Source: Crocinitomix catalasitica ATCC 23190 (GTDB lineage Bacteria > Bacteroidota > Bacteroidia > Flavobacteriales_D > Crocinitomicaceae). From it: a stretch of 64,000 bases of DNA. The DNA is taken from NCBI RefSeq assembly GCF_000621625.1, contig NZ_JHXV01000026.1, positions 1 through 64,000 of the forward strand. Direction: 5' to 3'. Positions 51,704-61,155 of this stretch are shown in pieces. Within the stretch, counting starts at the first letter, position 1; each line of letters begins with the position of its first letter. Position numbers and translations under genes: made by a program. The notes under the pieces were generated by a model. That model did not search any database and was not told the DNA's origin. It saw nothing but the letters and a program-made list of their open reading frames with translations.

Positions 51704-53939
51704 GCGGAAATAAAAGCAATAATGCAGGCAAAATAAGCAGGTCTGCCAATAACGCGAAAAACAAGGTTAAACTGATTAAAAGGCCTACATAAAAAGTTCC
51801 TAAAAAATCAGAAAAGATCAACATTAAAAAGCCCGAACAAAGAATAAGTGTTGTAATAATAATTGCTCTACCAGTGGATAAATAGGTTCGTTTTAAAGCA
51901 TAAACAAAGCTTTTACCTTTATTTAATTCTAATTTCAACTTACTCATAAAATGAATCGTATCATCGACCGCTATACCAAATGAAATGGTAAAGATGATAG
52001 CCGTTGATACTTTTAAATCAATTCCATAATATCCCATAATTGCACCTAAAAATAATAAGGGTAAAATATTGGGAATTATAGCAATCAAAACCATTTTAAT
52101 TGAACGGTACAAGAAGCCCATAATTAATGAGACAATAAGTACTGCAATCAATAATCCCTGCGCTAATTTATTGGATAAATTATTCATATTCTTATCCAAT
52201 AAATGACCTGTACCTGTAAGCTGCACATCTATTAAATCAGTATTTATCTCTGCTGAAATAAATTGATTTAATCGCGTATTTTTTTCTCGAATTTCATACA
52301 TCCCTACATCGCCAATAGTACTTGAAATTCGTGCATACTTTCCAGATGAATCGATCATCAAATTGTATTGCCCAGTTCTATCATACTTTTTAAACTGAGT
52401 TAAATACGACTGGGTAGACTGTTCATCTGGAAATTTATAATATTTCAGCTGTCCACCATACTCAATACGGTTCGCAATTTTTAAAGCTTGAATGATGGAA
52501 AATGTTTGTCTTAAACCATAATCCTCTTGCAAAAAATCACTGAGTTTATTTATTTCAGTTAGTAACTTATAATTTGTTATACTGTCTGATGGATTCTTGA
52601 CATGAATTGAGACTTCAACAGGACGTAAGCCCATGAATTCTTTATCAAAATAGTTATAGTCTTTTCGCAACTGATGCTCCGGTCGCAAATCTTCCAATAG
52701 AAAATAGTTATTCTCCATTTTAGAAACCCCAACAATTGCCATACCTATTAATCCAATGAATACAATGACAATTAGCTTATATTTCACCAATACAAACCTG
52801 TACATACGATGTAAAATAGGATACCAAATATTCTCTTTAAAGTCTTTCATTGATATCATAGGAGCCTTTGTAAGCACCAATAATGCCGGTAGTAATGTAT
52901 ATGCCAATACAAAAGCTACCACCACTCCTATCGATGTATAAATACCAAAAGCTTGAATGGGTTTCATATTCACAGTTAAAAGTGAGAGAAAGCCAATTAC
53001 TGTTGTTGCTGAAGTCAATAAAGTCGCAAAACCTATTTCTTTATATGCAATTTTAATGGCGTTCGTTTTACTTGTTCCTAGGCGCAATTCATCTATATAT
53101 TTAGTAACAAGATGAATTACATCAGACATGGCAACAACGAAAATAATTGAGGGAAGAACGGTTAACACCAAATTAAAAGGTTGCCCTAAAGCAGCCATGA
53201 TACCAACTGTCCAGAACATTGAAAACAACACGATTGTAAGCGGTACTATAATTCCCCAAAGCGATCGAAAACTAAATGCTAAAACGAATAACACCAATAA
53301 AATCGAAAGTCCAACGAAAAGTAGCGTTTCATTCATCATCAGATCGATATAAATACCCAAGCCTACCGCTCTACCAGCTAACTTATAATCATCAAATCCA
53401 TACGAATTAATTGCAGTAAAAAGACTTTCTTTTAATTGATCACATTTATTTTTTGACAAATAAGGAGCATGCTTAACAAAAATAAGTACAGCCTTTGCAT
53501 CTTTACGCAAAAAAATACTTGCTTCTGGGTGCGAAATTATTCTCAACGAATCGTCACTATACGTTGAAGGTGAATCAATATCAATATAAGGCTGTTTAAA
53601 TAAGGCTTTAGAGAAAGGTGTTTTTCTGAATTCAATCATTTTTGTGATTGATTGAATTCCCGTTATTAAACTGTCTTTTTCTAACTCATCTGAGAGTTGG
53701 TCTACCCGCTCCAAAAAATCTTGATCAAAAACCCCACTACTATTATCTAAAGAGATCAAAACGAAATCGTTATCTGTTTCAAAACGTTTTCTATGATCAT
53801 TAAAATACTGCGTGCCTGCATCGTTTGGATCAAAAAATGCCTCGAAATCATAGTCAAATCTTAGATGTGTGATTTTAAACGCAAAAAAGATTGACAATAG
53901 AACAACGCTGATACATACTAATATTGCCTTTTTTTTCAT
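51654..53939 (-). CDS. RND/MMPL-superfamily membrane exporter
   Basis: Encodes 761 residues, with the duplicated RND fold: one helix at the N-terminus, a large periplasmic loop (about 35-215), five helices (about 215-345), a second helix at about 390 and loop (410-600), and five closing helices. Signatures: DDVIHF-like motifs SDVIHLVTKYIDEL and FGIAVDDTIHFMSKLKLEL, typical of MMPL/HpnN exporters with paired Asp for proton use, and TSATTVIGFLSLLT. At about 760 residues it is smaller than AcrB and matches the two-loop 'predicted exporter' family that moves lipids or hydrophobic compounds. Substrate unknown; no periplasmic adaptor or outer-membrane channel is adjacent. Confidence 0.88.
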   Translation of the reverse strand: MKKKAILVCISVVLLSIFFAFKITHLRFDYDFEAFFDPNDAGTQYFNDHRKRFETDNDFVLISLDNSSGVFDQDFLERVDQLSDELEKDSLITGIQSITKMIEFRKTPFSKALFKQPYIDIDSPSTYSDDSLRIISHPEASIFLRKDAKAVLIFVKHAPYLSKNKCDQLKESLFTAINSYGFDDYKLAGRAVGLGIYIDLMMNETLLFVGLSILLVLFVLAFSFRSLWGIIVPLTIVLFSMFWTVGIMAALGQPFNLVLTVLPSIIFVVAMSDVIHLVTKYIDELRLGTSKTNAIKIAYKEIGFATLLTSATTVIGFLSLLTVNMKPIQAFGIYTSIGVVVAFVLAYTLLPALLVLTKAPMISMKDFKENIWYPILHRMYRFVLVKYKLIVIVFIGLIGMAIVGVSKMENNYFLLEDLRPEHQLRKDYNYFDKEFMGLRPVEVSIHVKNPSDSITNYKLLTEINKLSDFLQEDYGLRQTFSIIQALKIANRIEYGGQLKYYKFPDEQSTQSYLTQFKKYDRTGQYNLMIDSSGKYARISSTIGDVGMYEIREKNTRLNQFISAEINTDLIDVQLTGTGHLLDKNMNNLSNKLAQGLLIAVLIVSLIMGFLYRSIKMVLIAIIPNILPLLFLGAIMGYYGIDLKVSTAIIFTISFGIAVDDTIHFMSKLKLELNKGKSFVYALKRTYLSTGRAIIITTLILCSGFLMLIFSDFLGTFYVGLLISLTLFFALLADLLILPALLLLFPLSTQKKEGAVESGFED

Positions 53940-53956
53940 CTAAACCCAACCAAAAA

Positions 53957-53989
53957 TTGAAATTATTCGTTGTAAAAGTTGTATCTTCG
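53957..53989 (+). promoter_or_regulatory. Possible promoter of the type-A T9SS protein gene
   Basis: TTG (53957-53959), 22-base spacer, TATCTTCG (53982-53989), which has seven of the eight... that is five of the six fixed bases of TAnnTTTG. It lies in the 93-base divergent spacer, 43 bases before the ATG at 54033. Confidence 0.4.
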
Positions 53990-54032
53990 TGATACTCAAA
54001 AATATTGATTTAACAAAAATAATACGAAAATT

Positions 54033-55061
54033 ATGAAAACACCTTTACTTTTGCTTGGAATTTGTTTTGGCTTGAGCAGTATGGCTCAGTCTTATGATAT
54101 TGATGACACTCTTTCAACTGGTGACATGAACACTTATTATGTTTTAGATAGTAATGCCGTAAATCTTGCTGCAGTTGTTGGAACTGGTGTTACTTGGGAT
54201 TACAGCACTATTGGAGCTGTGGATACTGAGGCTAATGATAATAATATTATAGACAGATCGGCAAGTGATTTCGACACGTATTATCCAGATGCTAATTATT
54301 GTGAATTATTTGAAAATAGTGTTTATACATTTTTCTCAAATGATGACGTTGAAGAAGAAGTAATTGTATACGGTTTCGTTTTTCAAGAAATTGAAAATGA
54401 TTTTATCATTGCCTATGATGTAGATCCACTTGTTTCAGCAAAATTCCCAATGGATTTTGGTGTTTCTTATACTGACGATTTAGAAGGTAGAGCTATTCTT
54501 CCTTTAGCTGGTGAAGTTGATATAACTGGAGATGCAAGTGTAAACGTAGATGGAACAGGAACATTAATTGTTGGTGACGTAACTTATACTGATGTTGTTA
54601 GAGTTCATACAGTTGAAGAATCAGAAGGGTTTGTAGTTGTTTTTGGTGTTACTATTACAATTACACGTGATTCTTATGTTTATTATGCTGAAGGTTCTGA
54701 CATGCCTGTATTCATATATGCAAAAGTAGATGCTGCTTTAGGTGTTGCTGGAGACTTTGGATTTACTGCCGTTTATAGTAATAATGAAATTACTGAAGGT
54801 GCTGGAATAGCTGAATATGCTGAACAAGGTGTTGCGCTTTCTATCTATCCTAACCCTTCTAACACAGGTAACTTAACTGTAAATACTGAATTTGGTACTG
54901 AGCAATTAATCGTTCGCAACAGTGTTGGTCAAATCGTTAATACATTAAATAACCCTACAGAAATTGTTAAACTAAATTTGAATTCTTATGAAAATGGAAT
55001 TTATTTTATCGAAGCAATAAAAGAAGGAAAGACTTCAACAATGAAGTTTGTAAAGAACTAA
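54033..55061 (+). CDS. T9SS type-A sorting-domain protein
   Basis: Encodes 342 residues. Signal peptide about 1-18 (LLLLGICFGLSSMAQS). The body (20-260) is acidic and beta-rich with many Asp/Val/Thr and no recognised domain (GVTWDYSTIGAVDTE, FPMDFGVSYTDDLEG, GTGTLIVGDVTYTDVVRVHT). The C-terminal 75 residues are a type-A sorting domain: LSIYPNPSN, LTVNTEFG, LIVRNSVGQIVNTL, LNSYENGIYFIEAIKEGKTSTMKFVKN. It is therefore sent by the T9SS to the surface or medium. Proteins with this layout are often abundant secreted or surface proteins in Flavobacteriales. A strong terminator follows. Confidence 0.9.
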   Translation: MKTPLLLLGICFGLSSMAQSYDIDDTLSTGDMNTYYVLDSNAVNLAAVVGTGVTWDYSTIGAVDTEANDNNIIDRSASDFDTYYPDANYCELFENSVYTFFSNDDVEEEVIVYGFVFQEIENDFIIAYDVDPLVSAKFPMDFGVSYTDDLEGRAILPLAGEVDITGDASVNVDGTGTLIVGDVTYTDVVRVHTVEESEGFVVVFGVTITITRDSYVYYAEGSDMPVFIYAKVDAALGVAGDFGFTAVYSNNEITEGAGIAEYAEQGVALSIYPNPSNTGNLTVNTEFGTEQLIVRNSVGQIVNTLNNPTEIVKLNLNSYENGIYFIEAIKEGKTSTMKFVKN

Positions 55062-55082
55062 ATAGTTTTAATATTGATTCAT

Positions 55083-55121
55083 AAAGACCATTCTAATTAA
55101 ATTTAGAGTGGTCTTTTTTTT
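55083..55121 (+). terminator. Terminator after the type-A T9SS protein gene
   Basis: AAAGACCAtTCTAA(ttaaa)TTTAGAgTGGTCTTT, a stem of about 13 pairs with one G-T/T-G pair, followed by eight T. Confidence 0.88.
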
Positions 55122-55259
55122 ATTAAAATTCGGTAACTACACCTCAAAATCTTTACCTTATCAAAGAAAATTAGAAGCAGCTGTAAGCATTTGATCTAAT
55201 TCAATACAGGTTATTGCTATAAATTTTAATTTTCTATCCTTAAATTAATGACGAATAGC

Positions 55260-55267
55260 TATTTTTG
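55260..55267 (+). promoter_or_regulatory. -7 box directly before the tsaC-like gene (leaderless mRNA likely)
   Basis: TATTTTTG ends four bases before the GTG at 55272. With the usual three to four bases from box to start, transcription would begin at the start codon itself. No TTG at proper spacing. Confidence 0.5.
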
Positions 55268-55271
55268 CTGA

Positions 55272-55832
55272 GTGAAAGAAGTCATTGAAAAAGCCGCAGA
55301 GATCATTCAATCAGGAGGTGTTATCCTATATCCAACAGATACAATTTGGGGATTGGGTTGCGACCCTAGAAATGAAAAAGCCGTTCAAAAAATTTGTGAG
55401 ATTAAAAAGAGAACGGCTGATAAAAGCCTTATTGTACTCGTTCCAAACGAAGCACTCTTGCAGCGATACGTAAAAGAAATTCCTGAAGTTTGTTATGACT
55501 TGATTGATTTTGCAACTGAGCCGCTAACAATTGTATACCCTAAAGGTCAATTTGTAGCCCCACAAGTATTGGGTCCGGATGGTAGTATTGCTATTCGATT
55601 AACCAAAAATGACTTTTGCAAAAAGCTTATGTTTAAAACTAAGTCCGGTTTAATCTCCACTTCAGCTAATATTTCTAATGTAAGATACCCAGGTGATTTT
55701 GAAAATTTAAGCGATGATATTAAAAATAATGTTGATTATATAGTAAATTTACCTCTCGAAAACAAAAATTTTAAACCATCGCAAATTATTAAAATTGGCA
55801 GCAACGGTGAAGTTGCCATAATCCGAAAATAA
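55272..55832 (+). CDS. L-threonylcarbamoyladenylate synthase (Sua5/YrdC family)
   Basis: Encodes 186 residues from a GTG start. The enzyme makes threonylcarbamoyl-AMP from Thr, bicarbonate and ATP for the t6A37 tRNA modification. Seen: IQSGGVILYPTDTIWGLGCDPRNEKAV (about 13-39), the IKKRTADKSLIVLVP block with the conserved KxR..K(P/S)L, LTIVYPK, and IAIRL near 118-122, then SGLISTSANIS (about 140-150). It is the short TsaC-like form, without the extra Sua5 domain. The CCA-adding enzyme gene follows after one base, so two tRNA-maturation genes form an operon. Confidence 0.93.
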   Translation: MKEVIEKAAEIIQSGGVILYPTDTIWGLGCDPRNEKAVQKICEIKKRTADKSLIVLVPNEALLQRYVKEIPEVCYDLIDFATEPLTIVYPKGQFVAPQVLGPDGSIAIRLTKNDFCKKLMFKTKSGLISTSANISNVRYPGDFENLSDDIKNNVDYIVNLPLENKNFKPSQIIKIGSNGEVAIIRK

Positions 55833-55833
55833 A

Positions 55834-57237
55834 TTGAATTTAAAAACGCATCTTTCCCACACTATTTTTTCGACAGTTTCTGAAGTATCGAAATCAAAAG
55901 GTATATCGTCTTTTGTTATTGGTGGCTTCGTACGTGATCTAATTCTTAAACGGCCTTCAAATGATATTGATATTGTTGTTTTAGGAGATGGTTTGGAAAT
56001 GGCTGAATTAGTTGCAAAAAAATTAGGAGTAAGAAATGTTGCGTATTATAAAAATTACGGAACCGCTGCTTTCACTTATAACGATTTAGAAATCGAATTT
56101 GTTGGGGCTCGTAAAGAATCTTATCAGACCGAATCGCGTAAGCCTATTGTTGAAAATGGTCGTTTACAAGATGATCAAAACAGAAGAGATTTCACAATTA
56201 ATGCACTTGCAATTAGCCTAAATACAAGTAGCTTTGGAGAATTACTTGATCCGTTTAACGGAATAGATGATTTGAAGAATAAAATTATTCGAACACCTCT
56301 CGATCCTGATCAAACTTATTCTGATGATCCACTTAGAATGTTGAGAGCAATTAGATTTGCAAGTCAACTGAATTTCAGAATAGAAAAAAATTCATTTGAA
56401 TCGATAACAAATAATGTAAAGCGCTTAAGAATTATTTCTCAAGAACGTATCACTACTGAACTCAATAAAATTATCGCTTCCAAAGTCCCTTCTAAAGGAT
56501 TTAAATTACTGTTTGATTCTAAACTTTTACATGAATTTTTCCCGGAAATGGTTGATTTGCATGGAGTAGAAATCATCAATAATATGGGACATAAAGATAA
56601 TTTTTATCATACCCTTGAAGTGCTTGACAATATCTCTGAAAATACAGATGATTTATGGCTGAGATGGGCCGCAATTATGCATGATATTGCCAAACCTCGA
56701 ACAAAAAGGTTTACGCCAAAAATTGGATGGAGTTTTCATGGGCATGAAGATGTTGGTGCTAGAATGACGGCCGGTATTTTCAAACGAATGAAATTGCCAC
56801 TTGATCATAAAATGAAATATGTTCAAAAACTCGTTCGCTTGCACCTAAGGCCAATTGCACTTGTCAACGGTAATGTAACAGATACCGCTATCCGTAGATT
56901 GCTTTTTGAGGCCGGTGATGATGTGGACGACTTAATGACGCTTTGCAACGCTGACATCACTTCAAAGAATGAATTTAAAGTACAAAAGTTTAGAAAAAAT
57001 TTCCAAAAGGTCAGAACTAAACTTAAAGAAGTTGAAGAGAAAGACAATATTCGTAATTTTCAACCTCCTATTTCAGGTGAAGAAATTATGTCGACTTTTA
57101 AACTTGAGCCTTGTAAAACTGTGGGTATCATAAAAAACGAAATAAAAGAAGCCATTCTTGATGGTAAAATTCGAAATAATTATGATGAGGCCTATACGTA
57201 TATGTTCGAACAAGCTAAGATTCTAGGCATAGAATAA
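55834..57237 (+). CDS. CCA-adding tRNA nucleotidyltransferase / poly(A) polymerase family with HD domain
   Basis: Encodes 467 residues from a TTG start one base after the tsaC-like stop. The class II nucleotidyltransferase head has FVIGGFVRDLIL (about 27-38) and the metal-binding DIDIVV (about 45-50), followed by RRDFTINALAI (about 118-128) and the DPLRMLRAIRFASQL block. An HD domain (about 260-380) carries MHDIAKPRT and HLRPIAL. It adds or repairs the 3' CCA of tRNAs; HD-carrying members may also act as phosphohydrolases. Family members in Bacteroidota are usually full CCA enzymes rather than poly(A) polymerases; split A-/CC-adding activity cannot be excluded. Confidence 0.93.
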   Translation: MNLKTHLSHTIFSTVSEVSKSKGISSFVIGGFVRDLILKRPSNDIDIVVLGDGLEMAELVAKKLGVRNVAYYKNYGTAAFTYNDLEIEFVGARKESYQTESRKPIVENGRLQDDQNRRDFTINALAISLNTSSFGELLDPFNGIDDLKNKIIRTPLDPDQTYSDDPLRMLRAIRFASQLNFRIEKNSFESITNNVKRLRIISQERITTELNKIIASKVPSKGFKLLFDSKLLHEFFPEMVDLHGVEIINNMGHKDNFYHTLEVLDNISENTDDLWLRWAAIMHDIAKPRTKRFTPKIGWSFHGHEDVGARMTAGIFKRMKLPLDHKMKYVQKLVRLHLRPIALVNGNVTDTAIRRLLFEAGDDVDDLMTLCNADITSKNEFKVQKFRKNFQKVRTKLKEVEEKDNIRNFQPPISGEEIMSTFKLEPCKTVGIIKNEIKEAILDGKIRNNYDEAYTYMFEQAKILGIE

Positions 57238-57336
57238 GCGGTAGTCTCAACTTTCATTTGTGGAAAACTAAAATGAACACGGGGTTATCCAAGCCAATTT
57301 ATCGGCTACTTTCGTAGTCAGAAAAGACACCCTCTT

Positions 57337-57882
57337 ATGCTTGGACGACTTATAAAAAGAAAACTCAATTCAAATACATTAGCCAATGTCTTTGTCAATG
57401 CAATTATAGAGGCTACGGATCAAGGCTACGAAGAAGTTACGCAACTCATTTTAACAGATGCAGCTTTTATAACCGAACCGACAATTAAACCAGGGTCAAA
57501 TGATCAGTTTTTATTTATCGTTCTAGTTGGTAATTTGCGATTTTTAGATCAACACTTCAATCCTGTTGAAGCGAAAGAGATACGCCAACATATCATTCAG
57601 AAATTTGCCAATATTTACGAAATGAATGAATATGATTTTGAGAAAATGATCGGTGAATTAGATCAATTCGTTTCTCGCGTAAATCATCCATCAAAAAACA
57701 CTCTTTACGGCATGTCTAAAGCCGTATTCCATAAGTTTAATTTGAACGATCACCAAGAAGATTATTTCAAATCACTCACGACTCCTAACCCTCTATTTCT
57801 TAAAAGAATGGATGAAATTTTGAATAATTTTATTTGGGATTGGGACGTATTCTTTAAAAAATACCGTTTAAATATTGACTAA
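57337..57882 (+). CDS. Conserved-looking protein of unknown function
   Basis: Encodes 181 residues; no signal peptide or membrane helix, so cytoplasmic. Mostly helical by eye (TLANVFVNAIIEATDQGYEEVTQLIL, AKEIRQHIIQKFANIYEMNEYDFEKMIGELDQFVSRV) with a central beta pair (FLFIVLVGNLRFLDQHF). Ends with an aromatic stretch (FIWDWDVFFKKYRL). No family recognised. A near-match box TACTTTCG at 57307-57314 could be the promoter, since a 99-base gap separates it from cca. It ends eight bases from the stop of the convergent M28 gene. Confidence 0.75.
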   Translation: MLGRLIKRKLNSNTLANVFVNAIIEATDQGYEEVTQLILTDAAFITEPTIKPGSNDQFLFIVLVGNLRFLDQHFNPVEAKEIRQHIIQKFANIYEMNEYDFEKMIGELDQFVSRVNHPSKNTLYGMSKAVFHKFNLNDHQEDYFKSLTTPNPLFLKRMDEILNNFIWDWDVFFKKYRLNID

Positions 57883-57890
57883 TCCGTCAA

Positions 57891-59249
57891 TTAAAGATTT
57901 CTGTCCATCAAATAAAGCATTGCTCCCATAGCTGCTGCACCTAATGCTAATTCCCTTTGGTGAACGGTTTCAAATACATCTGCAGCTGAATGATGAAAAT
58001 CAAAATATGCTTGTGAATTAACATTCAACCCTAACTGAATCATCGTTGGGAAATATTGTCTTAATGGACCTATATCAACCCCACCGTATCCATGGTTAAA
58101 CTTCAATAAATCATAAGGCTTTAGATCCCCAGTGATCTCTCTAATAAATTCCAATTGCTCATCAGAGCCTACAACATCAAATCCCATCGGCAAAAAACCT
58201 CCTCTATCCGTTTCAATCGCACAAATATGTTCTTCACTATTCTCAACCGCGATTTCAGCATAGCTTTTTCCACCAAAATTACCATTCTCCTCGTTCATAA
58301 ATAAAACGCATCTCAATGTGTGATTCGGACGATAACCTAATTTTTTCAAGATTCTAAAAGCTTCAATACATTGCACAACGCCTGCGCCATCATCATGCGC
58401 TCCCTCTCCAACATCCCAAGAATCTAAATGCGCTCCGATAGTTATAATTTTATCGTCTTCGCTTCCTTTAAATTCTGCAATTACATTATAAGATGTCACA
58501 TCAGCAAAGGTTTTACAATCCATCTCCATACGTAAGGTAACTTTTCCTTTAGTCAACCATTCCACTAAATCATCAGCATCATTAGGACTAATTGCTGCGC
58601 CTGGAATTTGAATTACACCATCTTCATAATGCATAGATCCTGTATGAGGATGACCATCTGTATTACTCGCTAAAGATCGGATTACGACAGCTTTTGCGTT
58701 TTTCTTTGATGCTTCACTTGTTCCTGCCCATCTTTGATCAACACATGCGCCATAGGCTTTAAACATATTGATCATCTTCTGATCGAATGGCCGATTAAAA
58801 AAGACTATTTTTCCGTCTACTTCCTGATCAGATAATTGATTTAATTCTTCTATTGATTCAACTTTAATTACTTCTCCTTCTATTAAACCTCCTGTCCCAA
58901 CAGACCCTCCTAAAGCCAACATGTCAAGCTTTGATATTTTCTGCTCCGCATTGATTATCCAACCCGCCTCTTTTGTTCCTCGCTCCCAATGTGGTACCTT
59001 TATTTCTTGAAGGTAAACATTGTCAAAAGCATAAGATTCGAGTAGATTTTCAGCCCACTCAATTGCCATGGCTGCCTCAGCCGAACCCGTTAATCGCGCA
59101 CCAATATCTTTACATAAAACACGTAAATTATTATAAGCTTCTCCTTTTACTAAGGCCTCATTATAAATCTTTTTTACAAAAGTCGAATCTTCATTTGCAT
59201 AACCAATATTGAGAATAAGTAACAGTAAAAAGAAAACATTCAACTTCAT
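57891..59249 (-). CDS. Secreted M28-family metallopeptidase (carboxypeptidase Q-like)
   Basis: Encodes 452 residues from the ATG at 59249, which begins the signal peptide (KLNVFFLLLLILNIGYA); a frame extension to 59282 would overlap the upstream gene and lacks sense. A protease-associated domain is inserted (about 120-245, GTGGLIEGEVIKVESIEEL..GKIVFFNRPF). The peptidase part has the two-zinc ligands of M28: AHLDSWDVGEGAHDDGAGVVQ (about 272-292), FMNEENGNFGGKSYAE (about 317-332), an ETDRGG segment, and FHHSAADVFETVH near the end. Closest to the carboxypeptidase Q/PGCP group that cuts dipeptides. It lies ten bases after the GT39-like gene. Confidence 0.9.
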   Translation of the reverse strand: MKLNVFFLLLLILNIGYANEDSTFVKKIYNEALVKGEAYNNLRVLCKDIGARLTGSAEAAMAIEWAENLLESYAFDNVYLQEIKVPHWERGTKEAGWIINAEQKISKLDMLALGGSVGTGGLIEGEVIKVESIEELNQLSDQEVDGKIVFFNRPFDQKMINMFKAYGACVDQRWAGTSEASKKNAKAVVIRSLASNTDGHPHTGSMHYEDGVIQIPGAAISPNDADDLVEWLTKGKVTLRMEMDCKTFADVTSYNVIAEFKGSEDDKIITIGAHLDSWDVGEGAHDDGAGVVQCIEAFRILKKLGYRPNHTLRCVLFMNEENGNFGGKSYAEIAVENSEEHICAIETDRGGFLPMGFDVVGSDEQLEFIREITGDLKPYDLLKFNHGYGGVDIGPLRQYFPTMIQLGLNVNSQAYFDFHHSAADVFETVHQRELALGAAAMGAMLYLMDRNL

Positions 59250-59259
59250 ATTTTTATAT

Positions 59260-61155
59260 TTAATTCCAATTATTCTTGACAAGATAGACTTTAATATTTT
59301 CTATTTCAACATTTAAACCATTCCTATTCCACAAACTCAATTTAAGTTCATCGGTTTGTTTAAAAATTGGTTCAACCATAAATACAAAAATACCTTGCTT
59401 AGATTTATTAGTTAATAAGGCCGGCTCTAAATCAAATCCTTTCCAATAATTCTCTCCATTAAATTGGACAACTGCACCTCCTCTATTAGCAGAAAATGCC
59501 GCAGTCAACTGCCCTTCAGATTCTATATCCGCTTCAACAACCACCTTTATATAATAATCCGAAATTGAAGGTATATCTGTTAACTTAAAAACATACTCAG
59601 GCCCATAAATTACATCATCAGCTAAAAGATAAACCAATGCTCCTTCTTGATTTGTTTTTACATTCCCTTTATCAAAAACCCAATTCCCTCTTAAATCTCC
59701 ACTTAATGAAAATTCTGCCAATAAATTTTGTTCCGTATTTGACGCACCCTTACCCAGCAAGAAGATGGCCGAATTATTAAATACATAACCCGCAATGATA
59801 TTTGGATAAAACTCCTTCACAGTTTCATACAATTGCGGCAAAGTATGCCTTGCTGAATAACCTACAACACAATAATCTTCGTCTATATTTAATAACGCTT
59901 TTCGTATGGCCGGAACATCACCATAATCCAAAGCCGTCCAATCAAAATCGATATGTTCACCTCTTTGTTCTGCATAAAAATTCAAATAACTACCGTTACT
60001 TGTATTTACAATTTTATAAATATTGTCACTCCCATAGGTTTTCTCCCAATCAATAATAATATCTGAAGTCTCTTTAAAAAGACCAAAATGGTTATTGCCG
60101 TATAATTGTTTTTCGAAAACAGTGGATAAAATTATACCGGTAAATAATACAACTAACACAATATTAAAAGATGGAATTCGTCTAATAAACTTTGCTATCA
60201 CCAAGAATAAAAAGGGCAAGACAAATAGCATTACTGGAAATTTTAGGACCGGCGTTACAATATAAGAAAGCAGAAATCCAATTAGAAAGGTGAGCATAAA
60301 TATTGCAATTGGAATAAATTCTTGCCTGTTTTGAATTGATTCGACTGCTTTTTTATTGTATAATCCTATAATTAGCAATACAATCACTAAACCTAAAACC
60401 CACCAAGAGGAATTGAAAACGTGAAAAATAAATTCGAAGAACCAACTGTATCCCGGAGGAGCGAGCCATTGTAATCCACCTACATTTAAATGGTAAATTG
60501 TAATTGGAATGTGCGGAATAAACAAAATTATTCCGATAACAGAACCGAGTATATAATACTTATAATTCGTCCTATTGATATAAAACAAACCAATCACTCC
60601 AATTGAAGCAACAACTATAAATTGAAAATAATGGACATACATACTCGCCACAAAACACAATCCTAAAACTATTGCATTTAACAACTTCTTCTCTTGATTA
60701 AAAAGTACCTTCTGCCAGAAATAAACAGTAAGTAATGTCAATAATAGTCCTATACTATACGGCCTGGCAAATTCTGAATTTAGAATGGGAAAATAAAGAA
60801 AAGCTAAAAAGCCCGAAGCTATTATTGCTGTTCTTTTATCGAACCATCGATTGCCCAATAAATAAAGTAACCAAATTGATAATGAGCCGAACACTACAAA
60901 TGGAAATCGCAAAAATCCTTCACTGGTTCCAAAAACACTCGACCATCCTTTAAGAAAAACTTGCACACCTGCCGGATGCATATCTCCAACTTTGACGCCT
61001 TGCTCAAAAAAATCTTCTCCTGAAAAAAGTTCTAATCGAGTAATGGCACTTAACTCATCACTCGAATAAGAATGTATAATTGAAATAGAAAAACGCAATA
61101 TAAATCCTATCGCGATAATTAAAATAATGGCTATATTCTTTCGAACAAAATCCAC
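59260..61155 (-). CDS. Integral-membrane GT39/ArnT-like glycosyltransferase
   Basis: Encodes 631 residues from a GTG that shares its G with the rlmB stop (TAGTG). About ten membrane helices cover residues 8-340. The first outside loop carries the SSDELSAITRLELF segment, with the acidic pair typical of GT-C polyprenol-phosphate sugar transferases, and MHPAGVQVFLKGWSSVFG follows, as in PMT/ArnT-like proteins. The C-terminal 280 residues are a soluble domain with a beta-sandwich-like end (SISDYYIKVVVEADIESEGQLTAAFSAN). It should add a sugar from a polyprenyl-phosphate donor to an envelope acceptor; acceptor and sugar are unknown. The coupling to rlmB is probably only transcriptional. Confidence 0.82.
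   Translation of the reverse strand: MDFVRKNIAIILIIAIGFILRFSISIIHSYSSDELSAITRLELFSGEDFFEQGVKVGDMHPAGVQVFLKGWSSVFGTSEGFLRFPFVVFGSLSIWLLYLLGNRWFDKRTAIIASGFLAFLYFPILNSEFARPYSIGLLLTLLTVYFWQKVLFNQEKKLLNAIVLGLCFVASMYVHYFQFIVVASIGVIGLFYINRTNYKYYILGSVIGIILFIPHIPITIYHLNVGGLQWLAPPGYSWFFEFIFHVFNSSWWVLGLVIVLLIIGLYNKKAVESIQNRQEFIPIAIFMLTFLIGFLLSYIVTPVLKFPVMLFVLPFLFLVIAKFIRRIPSFNIVLVVLFTGIILSTVFEKQLYGNNHFGLFKETSDIIIDWEKTYGSDNIYKIVNTSNGSYLNFYAEQRGEHIDFDWTALDYGDVPAIRKALLNIDEDYCVVGYSARHTLPQLYETVKEFYPNIIAGYVFNNSAIFLLGKGASNTEQNLLAEFSLSGDLRGNWVFDKGNVKTNQEGALVYLLADDVIYGPEYVFKLTDIPSISDYYIKVVVEADIESEGQLTAAFSANRGGAVVQFNGENYWKGFDLEPALLTNKSKQGIFVFMVEPIFKQTDELKLSLWNRNGLNVEIENIKVYLVKNNWN

Noticed and set aside
57252-57278. 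Hairpin TTCATTT(...)AAATGAA after the CCA-adding enzyme gene as a terminator
   Set aside because: All-AT-rich seven-base stem with an 11-base loop and no T-run.
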